The notes: a model not told the origin generated them from the letters alone. A DNA stretch of 64,000 bases from Rhodoferax sp. OV413 (GCA_945861785.1 CAMAWD010000015.1:33477-97476), one strand, 5' to 3'. Positions 31,343 to 41,673 are shown, counted from the first letter of the stretch. Made by a program: numbers and translations.

Positions 31343-33547
31343 ATGCGCTCTGCCACCACACGCCCCGGCGACACCTTCAACAACGAAGACTCGAACACCT
31401 CCAACAACCCGCATTTCGATGCCATCCTGGACGCCCGACTGAGCCGCCGAAACATGCTGCGCGGTGGCGTGGGCGCGGCCACCGCCGCGATGCTGGGTGC
31501 TGCCACCCTCACCGGTTGTGCCACCAGCGGCGCCATGAGCGGGCCCATGCACCCGGTCACAACGCTGGGGTTCGGGCCCGTTCCCAAGAGCCTGGCCGAT
31601 ACGGTCCTGGTGCCACCTGGCTACAAGGCCGAAGTCATCTTTGCCCTGGGCGACCCGCTCAACGCAAGCGCCGGTGAATTCAGGAACGACGGCACCGACG
31701 ACAACTTCGACCAGCGCGCCGGTGACCACCACGACGGCATGGAATGGTTCAGCCTGGATGCCAGTGGCATGCCCTCAGCGACCTACAGCGCACGCGGCCT
31801 CATTGCCATGAACCACGAAGCCACGACGGACGAGAAACTGTCCTCCTTCTTCATCCACGCCGACGGCGGTGGCTCCACGCTGCCCCGGCGCGCCGCCGAA
31901 GTAGACAAGGAGCTGATGATCCACGGCCTGTCCGTGATCGAAGTCGAATCGCGCGGCGGCAAGTGGGGCTACAGACGAGATTCCGCCTTCAACCGCCGTG
32001 TCACGACCATGTCTGACGCGGTGATCCACGGCCCGGCCCGCGGCAGCGCACACCTCGTCACCAAGTTCAGCCAGGACGGCACACGCGCCCGCGGCACCCT
32101 GAACAACTGCGGCACAGGCAAGACCCCTTGGGGCACCTATGCGTCCGGAGAGGAGAACTGGTTTGGCTACTTCTCGCGCGACGCGCGCGACAACGACCGG
32201 CGCGGGCGCAACGACAGTTCGGTGGTGGCGCTCAACCGCTACGGCCGTGTTGCCGGGGCCCCCAGCCGCCATGGCTGGGAGAGCGCGGGCAGCGACGACA
32301 AGTACCTGCGCTGGAACAACGGCGCCATTGGTGCCAACGCGCGTGCGGACTACCGCAACGAGATGAACACCTTCGGCTACATCGTTGAAATCGATCCCTA
32401 CGACAAGACCCAGGCGGTGCACAAACGCACCGCACTCGGGCGCATGGGCCACGAGAACGTGAGTTTCGCCACACCAGTGGCAGGCCAACCGGTCGTTGCC
32501 TACATGGGCGACGATGCACGTGGCGAATACATCTACAAGTTCGTCTCCGATGCGAAGTGGGAGCCGAGCGACGCCAACGCCACCAATCGGCTGGCGGTGG
32601 GCAGCAAGTACCTGGACAAAGGCACACTTTTCGTGGCCAAGTTCCGCGACAACGGCACCGGCGAGTGGATCGAACTGTCGATGAAGAACCCGATCGTGGC
32701 CGCCAACCCGGACTTCACGTTTACCTCCGACGCCGACGTGGCCATCTTCACACGGCTGGCCGCCGATGCGGTGGGCGCCACCAAGATGGACCGCCCCGAG
32801 TGGGCCGGTGTCAACCCGCGCAATGGCGAGGTCTACATCACACTGACCAACAACACCAACCGCACCGTCGACGGCGAAGTGGCGGCAGATGCCGCCAATC
32901 CGCGTGTCTACCAGGACATGAAAGGCACCCGCGCCAGCAACGGCAACGTCAACGGCCACATCATCCGCCTGGCAGAAGCCACCCCCGCCAGCGCGGCCTT
33001 CAAGTGGGACATCTACCTGATGGCGTCGGAGTCCGGGGCCGACAAGTCGATGGTGAACCTGTCCAACCTCACCGACGCCAACGACCTGTCGTCGCCCGAT
33101 GGGCTGGTGTTCAGCCCGGCCACCGGCATCTGCTGGATCCAGACCGACGACGGCGCCTATACCGATGTGACGAATTGCATGATGCTGGCGGCCCTGCCCG
33201 GGCAGCTCGGTGACGGGGGGCGCACGACGCTGTCCTACAAACGCGCCGACGGCAGCGAGAAACGGGTCGACACCTTTGTGGGCAAACCACAGAGCCAGGC
33301 CACGCTCAAGCGTTTTCTGGTCGGCCCCAAGGGCGCAGAGATCACCGGCTGGTGCGAAAGCCCGGACGGCCGGGCGATGTTCGTCAACATCCAGCACCCG
33401 GGCGAGAACACGAAGATGGCCGATGTCCGCGACCCGGCCAAATACGAAAGCCAGTGGCCGGCGAATGCGGGTTACGGTGCCGGGCGGCGTCCGCGCTCGG
33501 CCACCATTGCGATCACCAAGCTCGATGGCGGGCTGATCGGCAGCTGA
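31343..33547 (+). CDS. PhoX-family (DUF839) alkaline phosphatase, Tat-exported
   Basis: The 734-residue protein has a Tat signal ARLSRRNMLRGGVGAATAAM (31-50) and a lipobox-like LTGC. PhoX phosphatases are Ca/Fe-dependent beta-propellers with Glu/Asp/Cys ligands. Recognisable segments are FDQRAGDHHDGMEWFSL, AMNHEATT, CGTGKTPWGTYASGEENW, MGHENVSF and DDARGEYIYKFVS. It removes phosphate from organic esters in the periplasm. It is a single gene with a weak Pho box and an AAGGATCCCTC leader before ATG 31343. Length is in the family range. Confidence 0.92.
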   Translation: MRSATTRPGDTFNNEDSNTSNNPHFDAILDARLSRRNMLRGGVGAATAAMLGAATLTGCATSGAMSGPMHPVTTLGFGPVPKSLADTVLVPPGYKAEVIFALGDPLNASAGEFRNDGTDDNFDQRAGDHHDGMEWFSLDASGMPSATYSARGLIAMNHEATTDEKLSSFFIHADGGGSTLPRRAAEVDKELMIHGLSVIEVESRGGKWGYRRDSAFNRRVTTMSDAVIHGPARGSAHLVTKFSQDGTRARGTLNNCGTGKTPWGTYASGEENWFGYFSRDARDNDRRGRNDSSVVALNRYGRVAGAPSRHGWESAGSDDKYLRWNNGAIGANARADYRNEMNTFGYIVEIDPYDKTQAVHKRTALGRMGHENVSFATPVAGQPVVAYMGDDARGEYIYKFVSDAKWEPSDANATNRLAVGSKYLDKGTLFVAKFRDNGTGEWIELSMKNPIVAANPDFTFTSDADVAIFTRLAADAVGATKMDRPEWAGVNPRNGEVYITLTNNTNRTVDGEVAADAANPRVYQDMKGTRASNGNVNGHIIRLAEATPASAAFKWDIYLMASESGADKSMVNLSNLTDANDLSSPDGLVFSPATGICWIQTDDGAYTDVTNCMMLAALPGQLGDGGRTTLSYKRADGSEKRVDTFVGKPQSQATLKRFLVGPKGAEITGWCESPDGRAMFVNIQHPGENTKMADVRDPAKYESQWPANAGYGAGRRPRSATIAITKLDGGLIGS

Positions 33548-33657
33548 CCGGGGGGGGCGAGGCCGGGCTCCGCCTTGGCGACAATGGTTGCGACAGTGAC
33601 AAGGCACACTCGGTGCTTTCGATCCATTCCCAACAAGTCAACCAGGAGCCCCACACC

Positions 33658-33966
33658 ATGATTCACGTCGTCGCCGCCATCACCGCCAAACCCGGCCAGC
33701 GCACCGCCGTATTGCAGGCCTTCAAGGACAACGTCCCCGCCGTACTGGCCGAGGCCGGCTGCATCGAGTACGGCGCCGTGGTCGACCTCCCGGACGGCCC
33801 GGCCCTCCAGGCCAAACTTGGCGACGACGCGTTTTTTGTGATCGAGAAATGGGAGAGCATGGCCGCACTGGCAGCGCATGGCGCATCGCCACACATGCTC
33901 GCCTACGCAAAGAAGACGCGGGAGCTGGTGGCGAGCCGCGCGATCCATATCCTGACGGCTGCCTGA
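33658..33966 (+). CDS. Antibiotic-biosynthesis-monooxygenase (ABM) family protein, YgiN-like
   Basis: The 102-residue ferredoxin-like-fold protein starts MIHVVAAITAKPGQR and has FFVIEKWESMAALAAHGAS, the standard ABM signature with a conserved Trp. Such proteins are small dimeric quinol monooxygenases or unassigned. AGGAG lies about 11 bp upstream. The last codons lie in an 11-bp tandem repeat that also carries the stop, so the C-terminal end may vary between strains. Confidence 0.88.
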   Translation: MIHVVAAITAKPGQRTAVLQAFKDNVPAVLAEAGCIEYGAVVDLPDGPALQAKLGDDAFFVIEKWESMAALAAHGASPHMLAYAKKTRELVASRAIHILTAA

Positions 33967-34009
33967 CGGCTGCCTGAGGGCTGCCTGAGGGCTGCCTGAG
34001 GGCTGTCTG
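33955..34009. repeat. 11-bp tandem repeat over the ABM gene stop
   Basis: Five units of AGGGCTGCCTG (first two ACGGCTGCCTG, last AGGGCTGTCTG). The stop TGA (33964-33966) spans the junction of units 1 and 2. Because 11 is not a multiple of three, each later unit is read in a different frame after a unit loss or a stop mutation. Confidence 0.85.
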
Positions 34010-34064
34010 CGGGTGTCGGTTGGGCGGCCATAATCGCCAGCAATCAGGAGCCTTTTTGCCAGCC

Positions 34065-34868
<804 letters not shown>

Positions 34869-34994
34869 CGCCCTGATCCAACGCCTGCCATGCGCCAACT
34901 TGCACTCACCGGGATCGGCGGGTGCTGGCGCCAAGCTGCTGTGGACCCCCGAGCCAAGTGGCAACAGTGGGTAACCCCGACCCGCGCCAAACCA

Positions 34995-35813
34995 CTACCA
35001 GGCCGACCAGCCACCGTCCACGACCAGGTTCTGCCCGGTGATCCAGCGCCCGGCAGCCGAAGCGAACAAGGCCACCGCGCCGTTCAGATCAGTCGGCACG
35101 CCCAGGCGCCCCAGCGGCACCATGTTGCGGAAGTTCTCGCGCGTGAAGGCGTCCAGGCTGGGTTTGGGAATCTGGCCCGGGCTGATGCAGTTGACGGTGA
35201 TGTTGTACTGCGCCAGTTCACAGGCGAGCGCCCGGGTCAGGTTGAGGATGGCGCCTTTGGCCGCATGGTAGGACTGGGTCGAGCGCTTGAAATCGGGCGC
35301 GTACAAGCGCGGGTCGCTGCCCAGGCTGGCATGCAGTGAACCCACCGTGATGATGGCGCCGCTGCGCTTGGGCTGCATCACCCGCGCGGCGCTCTGGGCG
35401 CAGACCATGGTGGTGGTGACATTGAGCCGCAGCGTGGCCTCCAGGTCCGACGCGGGGATGTGCGGCGCCATGGCACTGCCGAATGCGCCCCCGGCATTGC
35501 ACAGCATCACATCCAGCCGTCCATGGCGCCCGATGATGTCTTGCACCACTTGCTCCACGGCCACCTCGTCAGCCGCATCCGCGCTGACCCAGTGTGCGTC
35601 AAAGCCCTGTGCCTGCAAACTGCGCGCGCTGTGTTCCACCACCTCGCGCCGACGGCCCAACAGGTAAACCGCGCAACCCAGTTCGGCCAATGCCGTGGCC
35701 ATGGCCAGACCCAGATGGGTGCCTCCGCCCGTGACAACGCCAACCTGGCCGGCCAGGGACAACCAGGAAGGCAGGGCCCCTGGCGCAGCCAGTGGTGTCG
35801 GCAAGTTGGTCAT
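34995..35813 (-). CDS. SDR-family oxidoreductase
   Basis: The 272-residue Rossmann-fold enzyme has a cofactor motif VVTGGGTHLG (about 26-35), LCNAGG, and the catalytic Ser-Tyr-Lys set with YHAAK (Tyr about 179). The end VDGGW is typical. TGGGTHLG resembles gluconate/2-keto-reductase-like SDRs. Its start overlaps the D-aminoacylase stop (35810-35813), so they are coupled. It possibly oxidises or reduces a product of that enzyme. Confidence 0.9.
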   Translation of the reverse strand: MTNLPTPLAAPGALPSWLSLAGQVGVVTGGGTHLGLAMATALAELGCAVYLLGRRREVVEHSARSLQAQGFDAHWVSADAADEVAVEQVVQDIIGRHGRLDVMLCNAGGAFGSAMAPHIPASDLEATLRLNVTTTMVCAQSAARVMQPKRSGAIITVGSLHASLGSDPRLYAPDFKRSTQSYHAAKGAILNLTRALACELAQYNITVNCISPGQIPKPSLDAFTRENFRNMVPLGRLGVPTDLNGAVALFASAAGRWITGQNLVVDGGWSAW

Positions 35814-37414
35814 GCTGCCCTCAGCACCCGGCCTGGCCGTGCGTCGGTTTGTGCACCGTCGCGTATGACGGCGACGCCATTGACGAACACATGTGCCACG
35901 CCGGCTGGCTTCTGGCACGGGGCAAGGTAGGTCCCGCGGTCACGCACCTCCTGCGGGTCGAACAACACGATGTCGGCTGCCTGTCCAACTGCCAGTGTGC
36001 CGCGGTCGCGCAACCCAAGCCGGGCCGCAACGCCGCCCGTCATCTTCGCGATCGCGGTCGCCAGGTCCAGGTCGCCCAGGTCCCGCACCAGTCGCGCCAG
36101 CACGCGTACGCTGGCCCCGAAGTTGCGAGGGTGCGGCTGGCGGCTGCCCTGGTCAAACGGAATCGCAGAGCCATCCGACCCCACCAGGGCGTGGCGACAT
36201 TGCAGGAAGCAGCGCATGTCTTCTTCGGTGCGGTAAAAGAGCACCACCATGACCCGGTTGCCACCCTCGCGACACAACTCCAGCGTGTACCGCGCGGGGC
36301 TCTTGCCGGCCTCGGCGGCTGCCGCTTCGATCGTCTTGCCTTCCTGGGCGCCCAGCAGCCCGTCGGTGCGCGCCAACACGACGCGGTCCCATAACCAGGG
36401 GATGCGGTTGGCCGACCAGCCGAGCGCCAGGTCGGCCTCGGCGCGCGCCATCACCGCCTCACCCTGCAGGCGCTCGCGCATCGCTGCCACGCCGCCTTCC
36501 TGCACCCAGGCGGGCAGGTACTGTGTCAATGCGGAGCTTGATGCATCGTAGGGGTAGACATCGAAGGCTGCGTCGACGCCGTCTTGCACCGCTGCCTCAA
36601 AGCGCTCCGTCCACAAGCGTGCGCTGCCCCATTCGGAGGGTGTGTTGATGGCGGCGTGGGAAAACTGCACGCGCACTCCGGTGCTCCGGCCCAGGTGCAG
36701 GGCTTCGTTGAGCGGACCATACCGGTGGTCGGCGCCTGTCAAGTCCTTGTCGCGTGCGTGGGTTGCGTAGATGCGCCCGCGCCGCGCCAGTATTTCGCAC
36801 AACGAAACAAGTTCGTCGGTGGGGGCATAACGCGAGGGAACGTAGGTGAGACCGGTGGTCATGCCAAACGCACCCTGGTCCAGCATCTGCGCCAGCAGGT
36901 CTTGCATGCACTGCATCTGCGCCGCATTGGCCGGCGTACTAGACACCCCCATGGCGGCAATACGCAACGCGCCATGGCCCACCAAGGGGGCGATATTGAG
37001 CGCAATCCCCTGGCGCTCCGCCGTCTGGCGGTAACCCTCGACGTCGCGCCAGGTGATGGCGATGGCGTCATCTCCGATGCCGGCAAGCAGGTCCTGGTGC
37101 AACTGCATGTGTTGCGGGTTGATCGGGAACGGCGAGAAGCCGCAATTGCCAGTCACCTCCGTCGTGACACCCTGGTGCACCTTGCTTTGGCCGCGCCCGT
37201 CCTGCAGCAGGCTCATGTCGGAGTGGGTGTGGATGTCGATGAAGCCAGGCGCGACCACCAGGCCGGTGGCGTCGATCACGTGCGCCGCGTCGAGTTGCAC
37301 AGCGTCGCCCACGCAATGGATGTGCGCGCCTTTCAAACCGACATCGGTGCGGCGCGGCGCCAAACCCGTGCCATCCACCACAAGGCCGCCACGGATCAAT
37401 GTGTCGAGTTTCAT
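35810..37414 (-). CDS. N-acyl-D-amino-acid deacylase (D-aminoacylase) family
   Basis: The 534-residue amidohydrolase has PGFIDIHTHSDMSLL (about 57-71), the family TTEVTGNCGFSPFPI (Cys metal ligand), ATHARDKD, QFSHAAINT and a late GSDGSAIPFD with the catalytic Asp. Length and motifs fit D-aminoacylases that release D-amino acids from N-acyl forms. It is the first gene of a two-gene - strand unit, divergent (160 bp) from the mannonate-dehydratase-like gene. Some homologues act on D-Glu or D-Asp derivatives; specificity is unknown. Confidence 0.9.
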   Translation of the reverse strand: MKLDTLIRGGLVVDGTGLAPRRTDVGLKGAHIHCVGDAVQLDAAHVIDATGLVVAPGFIDIHTHSDMSLLQDGRGQSKVHQGVTTEVTGNCGFSPFPINPQHMQLHQDLLAGIGDDAIAITWRDVEGYRQTAERQGIALNIAPLVGHGALRIAAMGVSSTPANAAQMQCMQDLLAQMLDQGAFGMTTGLTYVPSRYAPTDELVSLCEILARRGRIYATHARDKDLTGADHRYGPLNEALHLGRSTGVRVQFSHAAINTPSEWGSARLWTERFEAAVQDGVDAAFDVYPYDASSSALTQYLPAWVQEGGVAAMRERLQGEAVMARAEADLALGWSANRIPWLWDRVVLARTDGLLGAQEGKTIEAAAAEAGKSPARYTLELCREGGNRVMVVLFYRTEEDMRCFLQCRHALVGSDGSAIPFDQGSRQPHPRNFGASVRVLARLVRDLGDLDLATAIAKMTGGVAARLGLRDRGTLAVGQAADIVLFDPQEVRDRGTYLAPCQKPAGVAHVFVNGVAVIRDGAQTDARPGRVLRAA

Positions 37415-37574
37415 GGGGCCTGTTTATACGCTGGTCTGCGGGCGGCTTCGTGGCAATTGGTCCAAACCCCGGTCCGGCAACAAACATCCGTGGTGTGCCT
37501 GGCTGCACGCCAACAGGCATACTTGCATGAACTGCGGCCCGATGCGGCAAAGGCTGCCAACTGGAGAAAATTCC

Positions 37575-38555
37575 ATGAGACTTGCGATGGTTTCCAGACC
37601 CCTGAACGAATCCGATCTGCGCCTGGGGCGACAAATGGGCATGACCGATGTGGTCACCACGGTGCCAGGCGTCACCATGGCGCCGGAGCGCGAGCAGGGC
37701 CCGGCGCTGCAACTGCAGGACTTGCTGCAATTGCGCCGACGGGTCGAGGCCGCCGGCATGCGGCTGTCTGTCATCGAGGGTTACCAGTTGTCGGACCGCA
37801 TCACGCTGGGCATGCCCGGGCGGGATGACGACCTGGCGATTGTGTGCGAGAGCATCCGCAACATCGGCCGCGCCGGTATCCCGGTGTATTGCTACAACTT
37901 CATGGCCGTCTTCAACTGGCTGCGCACCTCGAACGAGGTGGTCGGGCGAGGTGGCGCCCTGGTGACGCAGTTCGATGCCAAGGCGCTGGCCGGGGCGCCC
38001 AACACCTATGCCGGTGAAACCACCGACGCTCAGATGTGGGACAACTACGCCTACTTCCTGCAGCGTGTGCTGCCGGTGGCCGAAGAGGCGGGTGTGCAAC
38101 TGGCACTGCACCCGGACGACCCGCCGATGTCGCCGGTGCGTGGCCTGGCGCGCATCATGCGCGACATGGACGCCTTCAAACGCGTGCTCGACATGGCAGA
38201 CAGCCCAAGCCACGGCATCACCTTTTGCCAGGGGAACTTCGCTGCCATGCCGGGGGTGGTGATTCCGGACGCGATCCGTTACTTTGGCGCACGCAAGAAG
38301 ATATTCTTTGCGCATTTCCGGGACATTCGCGGCAGTGTTCCGCTGTTCGAAGAAACTTTCCACGACGAGGGCAAGACCGACATGGTCGAGGCCATGCAGG
38401 CCTACCACGACATCGGTTTTGACGGCCCGATGCGGCCCGACCATGCACCGACGATGGAGGGCGAAAGCAACGACAACCCGGGTTACATGGTGCGCGGCCA
38501 GATTTTTGCGGTGGGCTACATGCAGGGCCTGCTGGCCGGCGTGGCCAAAGGGTGA
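37575..38555 (+). CDS. Mannonate dehydratase-like TIM-barrel enzyme (UxuA family, short form)
   Basis: The 326-residue protein has UxuA-like features: YCYNFMAVFNWLRT, LALHPDDPPMSP, TFCQGNFAAM, FFAHFRDIRGS and GPMRPDHAPTM near the C-terminus. His, Cys, His and Asp metal ligands are present. UxuA is about 390 residues, so this is the shorter class, which may act on other sugar acids. ATG 37575 follows GGAGAAAATTCC. It is first in a + strand set that is interrupted by the convergent IclR gene. Confidence 0.85.
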   Translation: MRLAMVSRPLNESDLRLGRQMGMTDVVTTVPGVTMAPEREQGPALQLQDLLQLRRRVEAAGMRLSVIEGYQLSDRITLGMPGRDDDLAIVCESIRNIGRAGIPVYCYNFMAVFNWLRTSNEVVGRGGALVTQFDAKALAGAPNTYAGETTDAQMWDNYAYFLQRVLPVAEEAGVQLALHPDDPPMSPVRGLARIMRDMDAFKRVLDMADSPSHGITFCQGNFAAMPGVVIPDAIRYFGARKKIFFAHFRDIRGSVPLFEETFHDEGKTDMVEAMQAYHDIGFDGPMRPDHAPTMEGESNDNPGYMVRGQIFAVGYMQGLLAGVAKG

Positions 38556-38617
38556 TTCGATTGCCAGGCACAAGGAGTTCACACGCCTTCCGTAGCAGTC
38601 TGCAGGTCGGGAATTTC

Positions 38618-38638
38618 CTGTTTCGTGCGGCGAAACAG
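38618..38638. promoter_or_regulatory. Perfect inverted repeat, GTTTCG-N5-CGAAAC type, site 1
   Basis: CTGTTTCG, TGCGG, CGAAACAG: 8-bp perfect arms in the convergent gap between the mannonate-dehydratase-like and IclR genes. No T-run follows on either strand. The core recurs at 41655-41673, upstream of the M81 gene, which makes a regulator site more likely than a terminator. Confidence 0.45.
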
Positions 38639-38667
38639 CGCTGAATACTGCGAAGAGGTTGGCTGAC

Positions 38668-39438
38668 TCAGTGCGCCATCGCTGGCACCGTGATGGTGCT
38701 CGCGGTGCGCGCCAATTCCCGACCCATACGCGCCAGGATCTCGTTGCCCATCAGGTTGGAGGGCCCGGAAATGCTGATCGCCGCGATCGCATTGCGGTTG
38801 CCGCTTTCGCAGATCGCAGCGGCCACACAGCGTGCGCCGAGTTCGTTTTCCTCCAGGTCCAATGCATAACTGCGCGCCGCACTGGCGGCGATTTCGTCCA
38901 TGAAACGCTCACGGTTCGTGATGGTGTGTGGGGTGCGGGCTGCCATGCGCCGTGGCACCGTGCGGTCGAGTTCCGACTCGCCCAGAGTCAGCAAGATCGC
39001 CTTGCCCAGTGCCGTGGAATGCAGCGGATCGCGTTTGCCGATCATCGCCTCGGCGTGCAACAGCCGGCTGGAGCCAACCATGTCGATGTAGACAATTTCA
39101 CCTGCGTCGGGGATGCCCAGATTGACAGTTTCATTGAACTGGCGCTGCAGCCGCAGCATGGTCGGCTGGGCGATCTCGCGGATGCGCTGGACATGCGCTG
39201 GCAAGGGCCGGGCCACCGCCACGCGCGGGCCGATCACATACCGCTCGGTCTGATCGTCGTAACCAACGAAGCCGGACGCACGCAAGGTGTACAGGTAACG
39301 GAAAGCCGTGGTCTTGGGCAAGGCCGTGCAGGAAGCCAGGTCGGACAGGGTCATGGGCGACTTGCCCGCCACCAGCGCGTCGAGCAGTTGCATGGACTTG
39401 TGGACCGGTGTCACCACATAGCGCCGATCAAGTGTCAT
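38668..39438 (-). CDS. IclR-family transcriptional regulator of the RraA/aminotransferase operon
   Basis: The 256-residue protein has an HTH region SDLASCTALPKTTAFRYLYT and an effector domain containing DPLHSTALGKAILLTLG and ARCVAAAI. It is transcribed divergently from the RraA-like gene across 199 bp that contain a perfect inverted repeat, so it very likely controls that operon and possibly the neighbouring D-aminoacylase unit. Confidence 0.92.
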   Translation of the reverse strand: MTLDRRYVVTPVHKSMQLLDALVAGKSPMTLSDLASCTALPKTTAFRYLYTLRASGFVGYDDQTERYVIGPRVAVARPLPAHVQRIREIAQPTMLRLQRQFNETVNLGIPDAGEIVYIDMVGSSRLLHAEAMIGKRDPLHSTALGKAILLTLGESELDRTVPRRMAARTPHTITNRERFMDEIAASAARSYALDLEENELGARCVAAAICESGNRNAIAAISISGPSNLMGNEILARMGRELARTASTITVPAMAH

Positions 39439-39489
39439 TTGCCACCTCGCAGTAATCCCGACGAATGTAACGCGAAGTCAGCAGTTGCG

Positions 39490-39508
39490 ACTCAGGAAAA
39501 CCCTGAGT
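39490..39508. promoter_or_regulatory. Inverted repeat in the IclR/RraA divergent promoter
   Basis: ACTCAGG, AAAAC, CCTGAGT: perfect 7-bp arms with 5-bp spacer, 51 bp from the regulator start and 130 bp before the RraA-like start. It is a good candidate operator by position, though its sequence differs from the GTTTCG repeats nearby. Confidence 0.45.
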
Positions 39509-39637
39509 TGGCGCCGCCGCGCGTGTTGCGCAGCGCCACTGGCAGGCCACCACGCTGCGTTAGCATCGTCCGGAATCCAGCCAGACAAGATCTGCACGCG
39601 CCCTGACCCACCCCGGTCACCATGACAAGGAGTCTCC

Positions 39638-40297
39638 ATGCAATCAATCGATCCAGCGCAATGGCGCTCACTGAGTGCTGCCATCCTTTCGGATGTGATG
39701 GACAGTCTGGGGCTGGTGCGCCGTGCCATGCGGCCTTTTGTCCGACCGGCAGACGAGTCCTGCGTCCTCGTTGGTCGTGCGCGCACCGGGCTTTACATGC
39801 CGGCCTATGCCCTGCGTGACGGCGAAAACCCGTACGACGTGGAAATCGCCCTGGTGGACGACCTCAAGCCCGGCGAGGTCGTGGTGCTGGCATGCAACGG
39901 GCCGACCGAACGTATTGCCCCCTGGGGCGAATTGTTGTCGACTGCCTCGGTCGCCCGCGGCTCTGCCGGATGTGTGACCGATGGCCTGGTGCGCGATGTG
40001 CGTCAGATCCGCGAGATGGGTTTCCCGGTGTTCCATGGCGGCATTGGCCCATTGGACACCAAGGGCCGTGCACGCATGGTCGATCGCGATGTGCGCGTGG
40101 AATGCGCTGGTGTGAGCATAGACCCCGGTGACATCATCTTTGGCGATGTGGACGGGGTGGTCGCAGTGCCGCGCGCCAATGAGCACGAAGTCATCACCCG
40201 GGCGCTGGAGAAGGTGACCGGCGAAAACCACACCCGTGACGCTTTGCGCAAGGGCGAGCCGCTGGCCGTCGTGTTCAAGCGCTTCGGGATCCTGTAG
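39638..40297 (+). CDS. RraA-like / HMG-aldolase family protein
   Basis: The 219-residue protein contains the family signature GSAGCVTDGLVRDVRQIREM with Arg and Asp of the metal/pyruvate site, and GDIIFGDVDGVVAVP. Members are 4-hydroxy-4-methyl-2-oxoglutarate or related aldolases, oxaloacetate decarboxylases, or RNase E inhibitors (RraA). In a catabolic operon an aldolase/decarboxylase role is more likely. It starts AAGGAG-N6-ATG at 39638. The aminotransferase gene follows 15 bp later. Confidence 0.88.
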   Translation: MQSIDPAQWRSLSAAILSDVMDSLGLVRRAMRPFVRPADESCVLVGRARTGLYMPAYALRDGENPYDVEIALVDDLKPGEVVVLACNGPTERIAPWGELLSTASVARGSAGCVTDGLVRDVRQIREMGFPVFHGGIGPLDTKGRARMVDRDVRVECAGVSIDPGDIIFGDVDGVVAVPRANEHEVITRALEKVTGENHTRDALRKGEPLAVVFKRFGIL

Positions 40298-40312
40298 ATC
40301 CCGAAGCAAAAC

Positions 40313-41641
40313 ATGCAGCGCTTGGCCATCCGCGACCGGGCCAGTCTGTACGCACAGGCACAGCAGGTGCTGCCGGGCGGCGTGTGTGCGTCCGCCCGCG
40401 CCAACGTGGCGCTGGGCCACCCCTTCCACGTATCGCGTGGAGACGGCGCCGGCCTGTTCGATCTGCAGGGACGGCGGTATGTCGACATGTGCACCTCGCA
40501 CGGTGCGTCGCTGCTGGGCCACAACCATCCGGCCATCAAGGCGGCGGTTCAAACCGCGCTGGATCTCGGGATCCTGTGTGCGTGCGAGACCGAACACCAG
40601 GTCTTGTTGGCCCAACGGATCACCGAGTTGGTGCCGTGTGCCGAGATGGCGCGGTTTGCCGGTTCGGGCACCGAAACCGTGATGCATGGATTGCGCCTGG
40701 CGCGCTGCGCCACCGGGCGAAACCGCTTTATCAAGTTCGAAGGTCACTTTCACGGGTACGCTGATGCGCTCAATTTCAGCGTCATGCCGCCGCTGGACCA
40801 GGCCGGGCCGGCCCACCGGCCAAGGGCGTATGCCGAGTCAGCCGGCATGCCGCCCCGGGCCGGTGACGATGTGATCGTGGTCCCGTTCAACGATGTGCCA
40901 GCGCTGGAGGCGGCCTTCGCCGAGCACGGTCACACCGTCGCGGCCCTGCTGATGGAGCCGGTCAACTACGACCAGGGCTGCATCATGCCCATGCCGGGTT
41001 TTGCCCAGCGTTGCCGGGCCTTGTGTGACGAGCACGGTGCGCTGTTATTTTTTGACGAGGTGCTGACCGCCTTTCGCGTCGCGCCGGGCGGCGCACAGGA
41101 ATACCTGTGCGTGACTCCCGACCTGTGTGTACTGGGCAAGGCCTTTGGCGCCGGAATGCCGATCAGCGCGCTGGTCGGGCGGCGCGCGGTGATGCAGCAT
41201 CTCAAACCACTCGGGGGCAGCCAGATGAGCGGCACCTATCTGGCGCACCTCACCGGTGTGCTGGCTGCGCATGCCGCGCTGGATGTGTATGCCAGTGCGA
41301 ACTTCTACGGCAGACTGTCGGGTCTGTGTGACCCGTTCTACCGGGAGTTTCAGGCGCTGATCACCCGCAGCGGAGTGGCGGTGCGACTGCAAGCCCTGGG
41401 GCCGCGTTTCGGCCTGTATTTCGGTGTCGGCAGCGAGGTCACGAACTATCGGCAGGCGGCACTGAAAAACCACCAGGCCGAGAACATCTTCATCCGCAGC
41501 TGCTTTGAGCACGGCGCTTATTTCCAGCCTTCGGCGCACCATGGATTTTCGGCCGCACACACACCCGGGGATCTGGATCTGGTGCTGGCGGCCATTGAAC
41601 GCGGGTTGGCGGCAGTGCGTGCGCAATTGGGCTGCCTGTAG
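40313..41641 (+). CDS. Class III aminotransferase, glutamate-1-semialdehyde aminomutase-like
   Basis: The 442-residue PLP enzyme has the early PGGVCASARAN segment of GSA aminomutases, GSGTETVMHGLRLAR (phosphate loop), LLFFDEVLTAFR (Asp to pyridine N) and Lys276 in VLGKAFGAGMP as the Schiff-base residue. Operon context (RraA-like, M81, D-aminoacylase) points to catabolic transamination or isomerisation of a beta- or D-amino acid rather than heme synthesis. Confidence 0.9.
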   Translation: MQRLAIRDRASLYAQAQQVLPGGVCASARANVALGHPFHVSRGDGAGLFDLQGRRYVDMCTSHGASLLGHNHPAIKAAVQTALDLGILCACETEHQVLLAQRITELVPCAEMARFAGSGTETVMHGLRLARCATGRNRFIKFEGHFHGYADALNFSVMPPLDQAGPAHRPRAYAESAGMPPRAGDDVIVVPFNDVPALEAAFAEHGHTVAALLMEPVNYDQGCIMPMPGFAQRCRALCDEHGALLFFDEVLTAFRVAPGGAQEYLCVTPDLCVLGKAFGAGMPISALVGRRAVMQHLKPLGGSQMSGTYLAHLTGVLAAHAALDVYASANFYGRLSGLCDPFYREFQALITRSGVAVRLQALGPRFGLYFGVGSEVTNYRQAALKNHQAENIFIRSCFEHGAYFQPSAHHGFSAAHTPGDLDLVLAAIERGLAAVRAQLGCL

Positions 41642-41654
41642 CCACGCACCGTAT

Positions 41655-41673
41655 CGTTTCGCAGCACGAAACG
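41655..41673. promoter_or_regulatory. Perfect inverted repeat, GTTTCG-N5-CGAAAC type, site 2
   Basis: CGTTTCG, CAGCA, CGAAACG: 7-bp perfect arms, 44 bp before the M81 gene start and shared in core with 38618-38638. A further short palindrome (ATATCCATGGATAT) lies at about 41694-41707. Together they look like a promoter/operator region splitting the + strand genes into two units. Confidence 0.5.
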
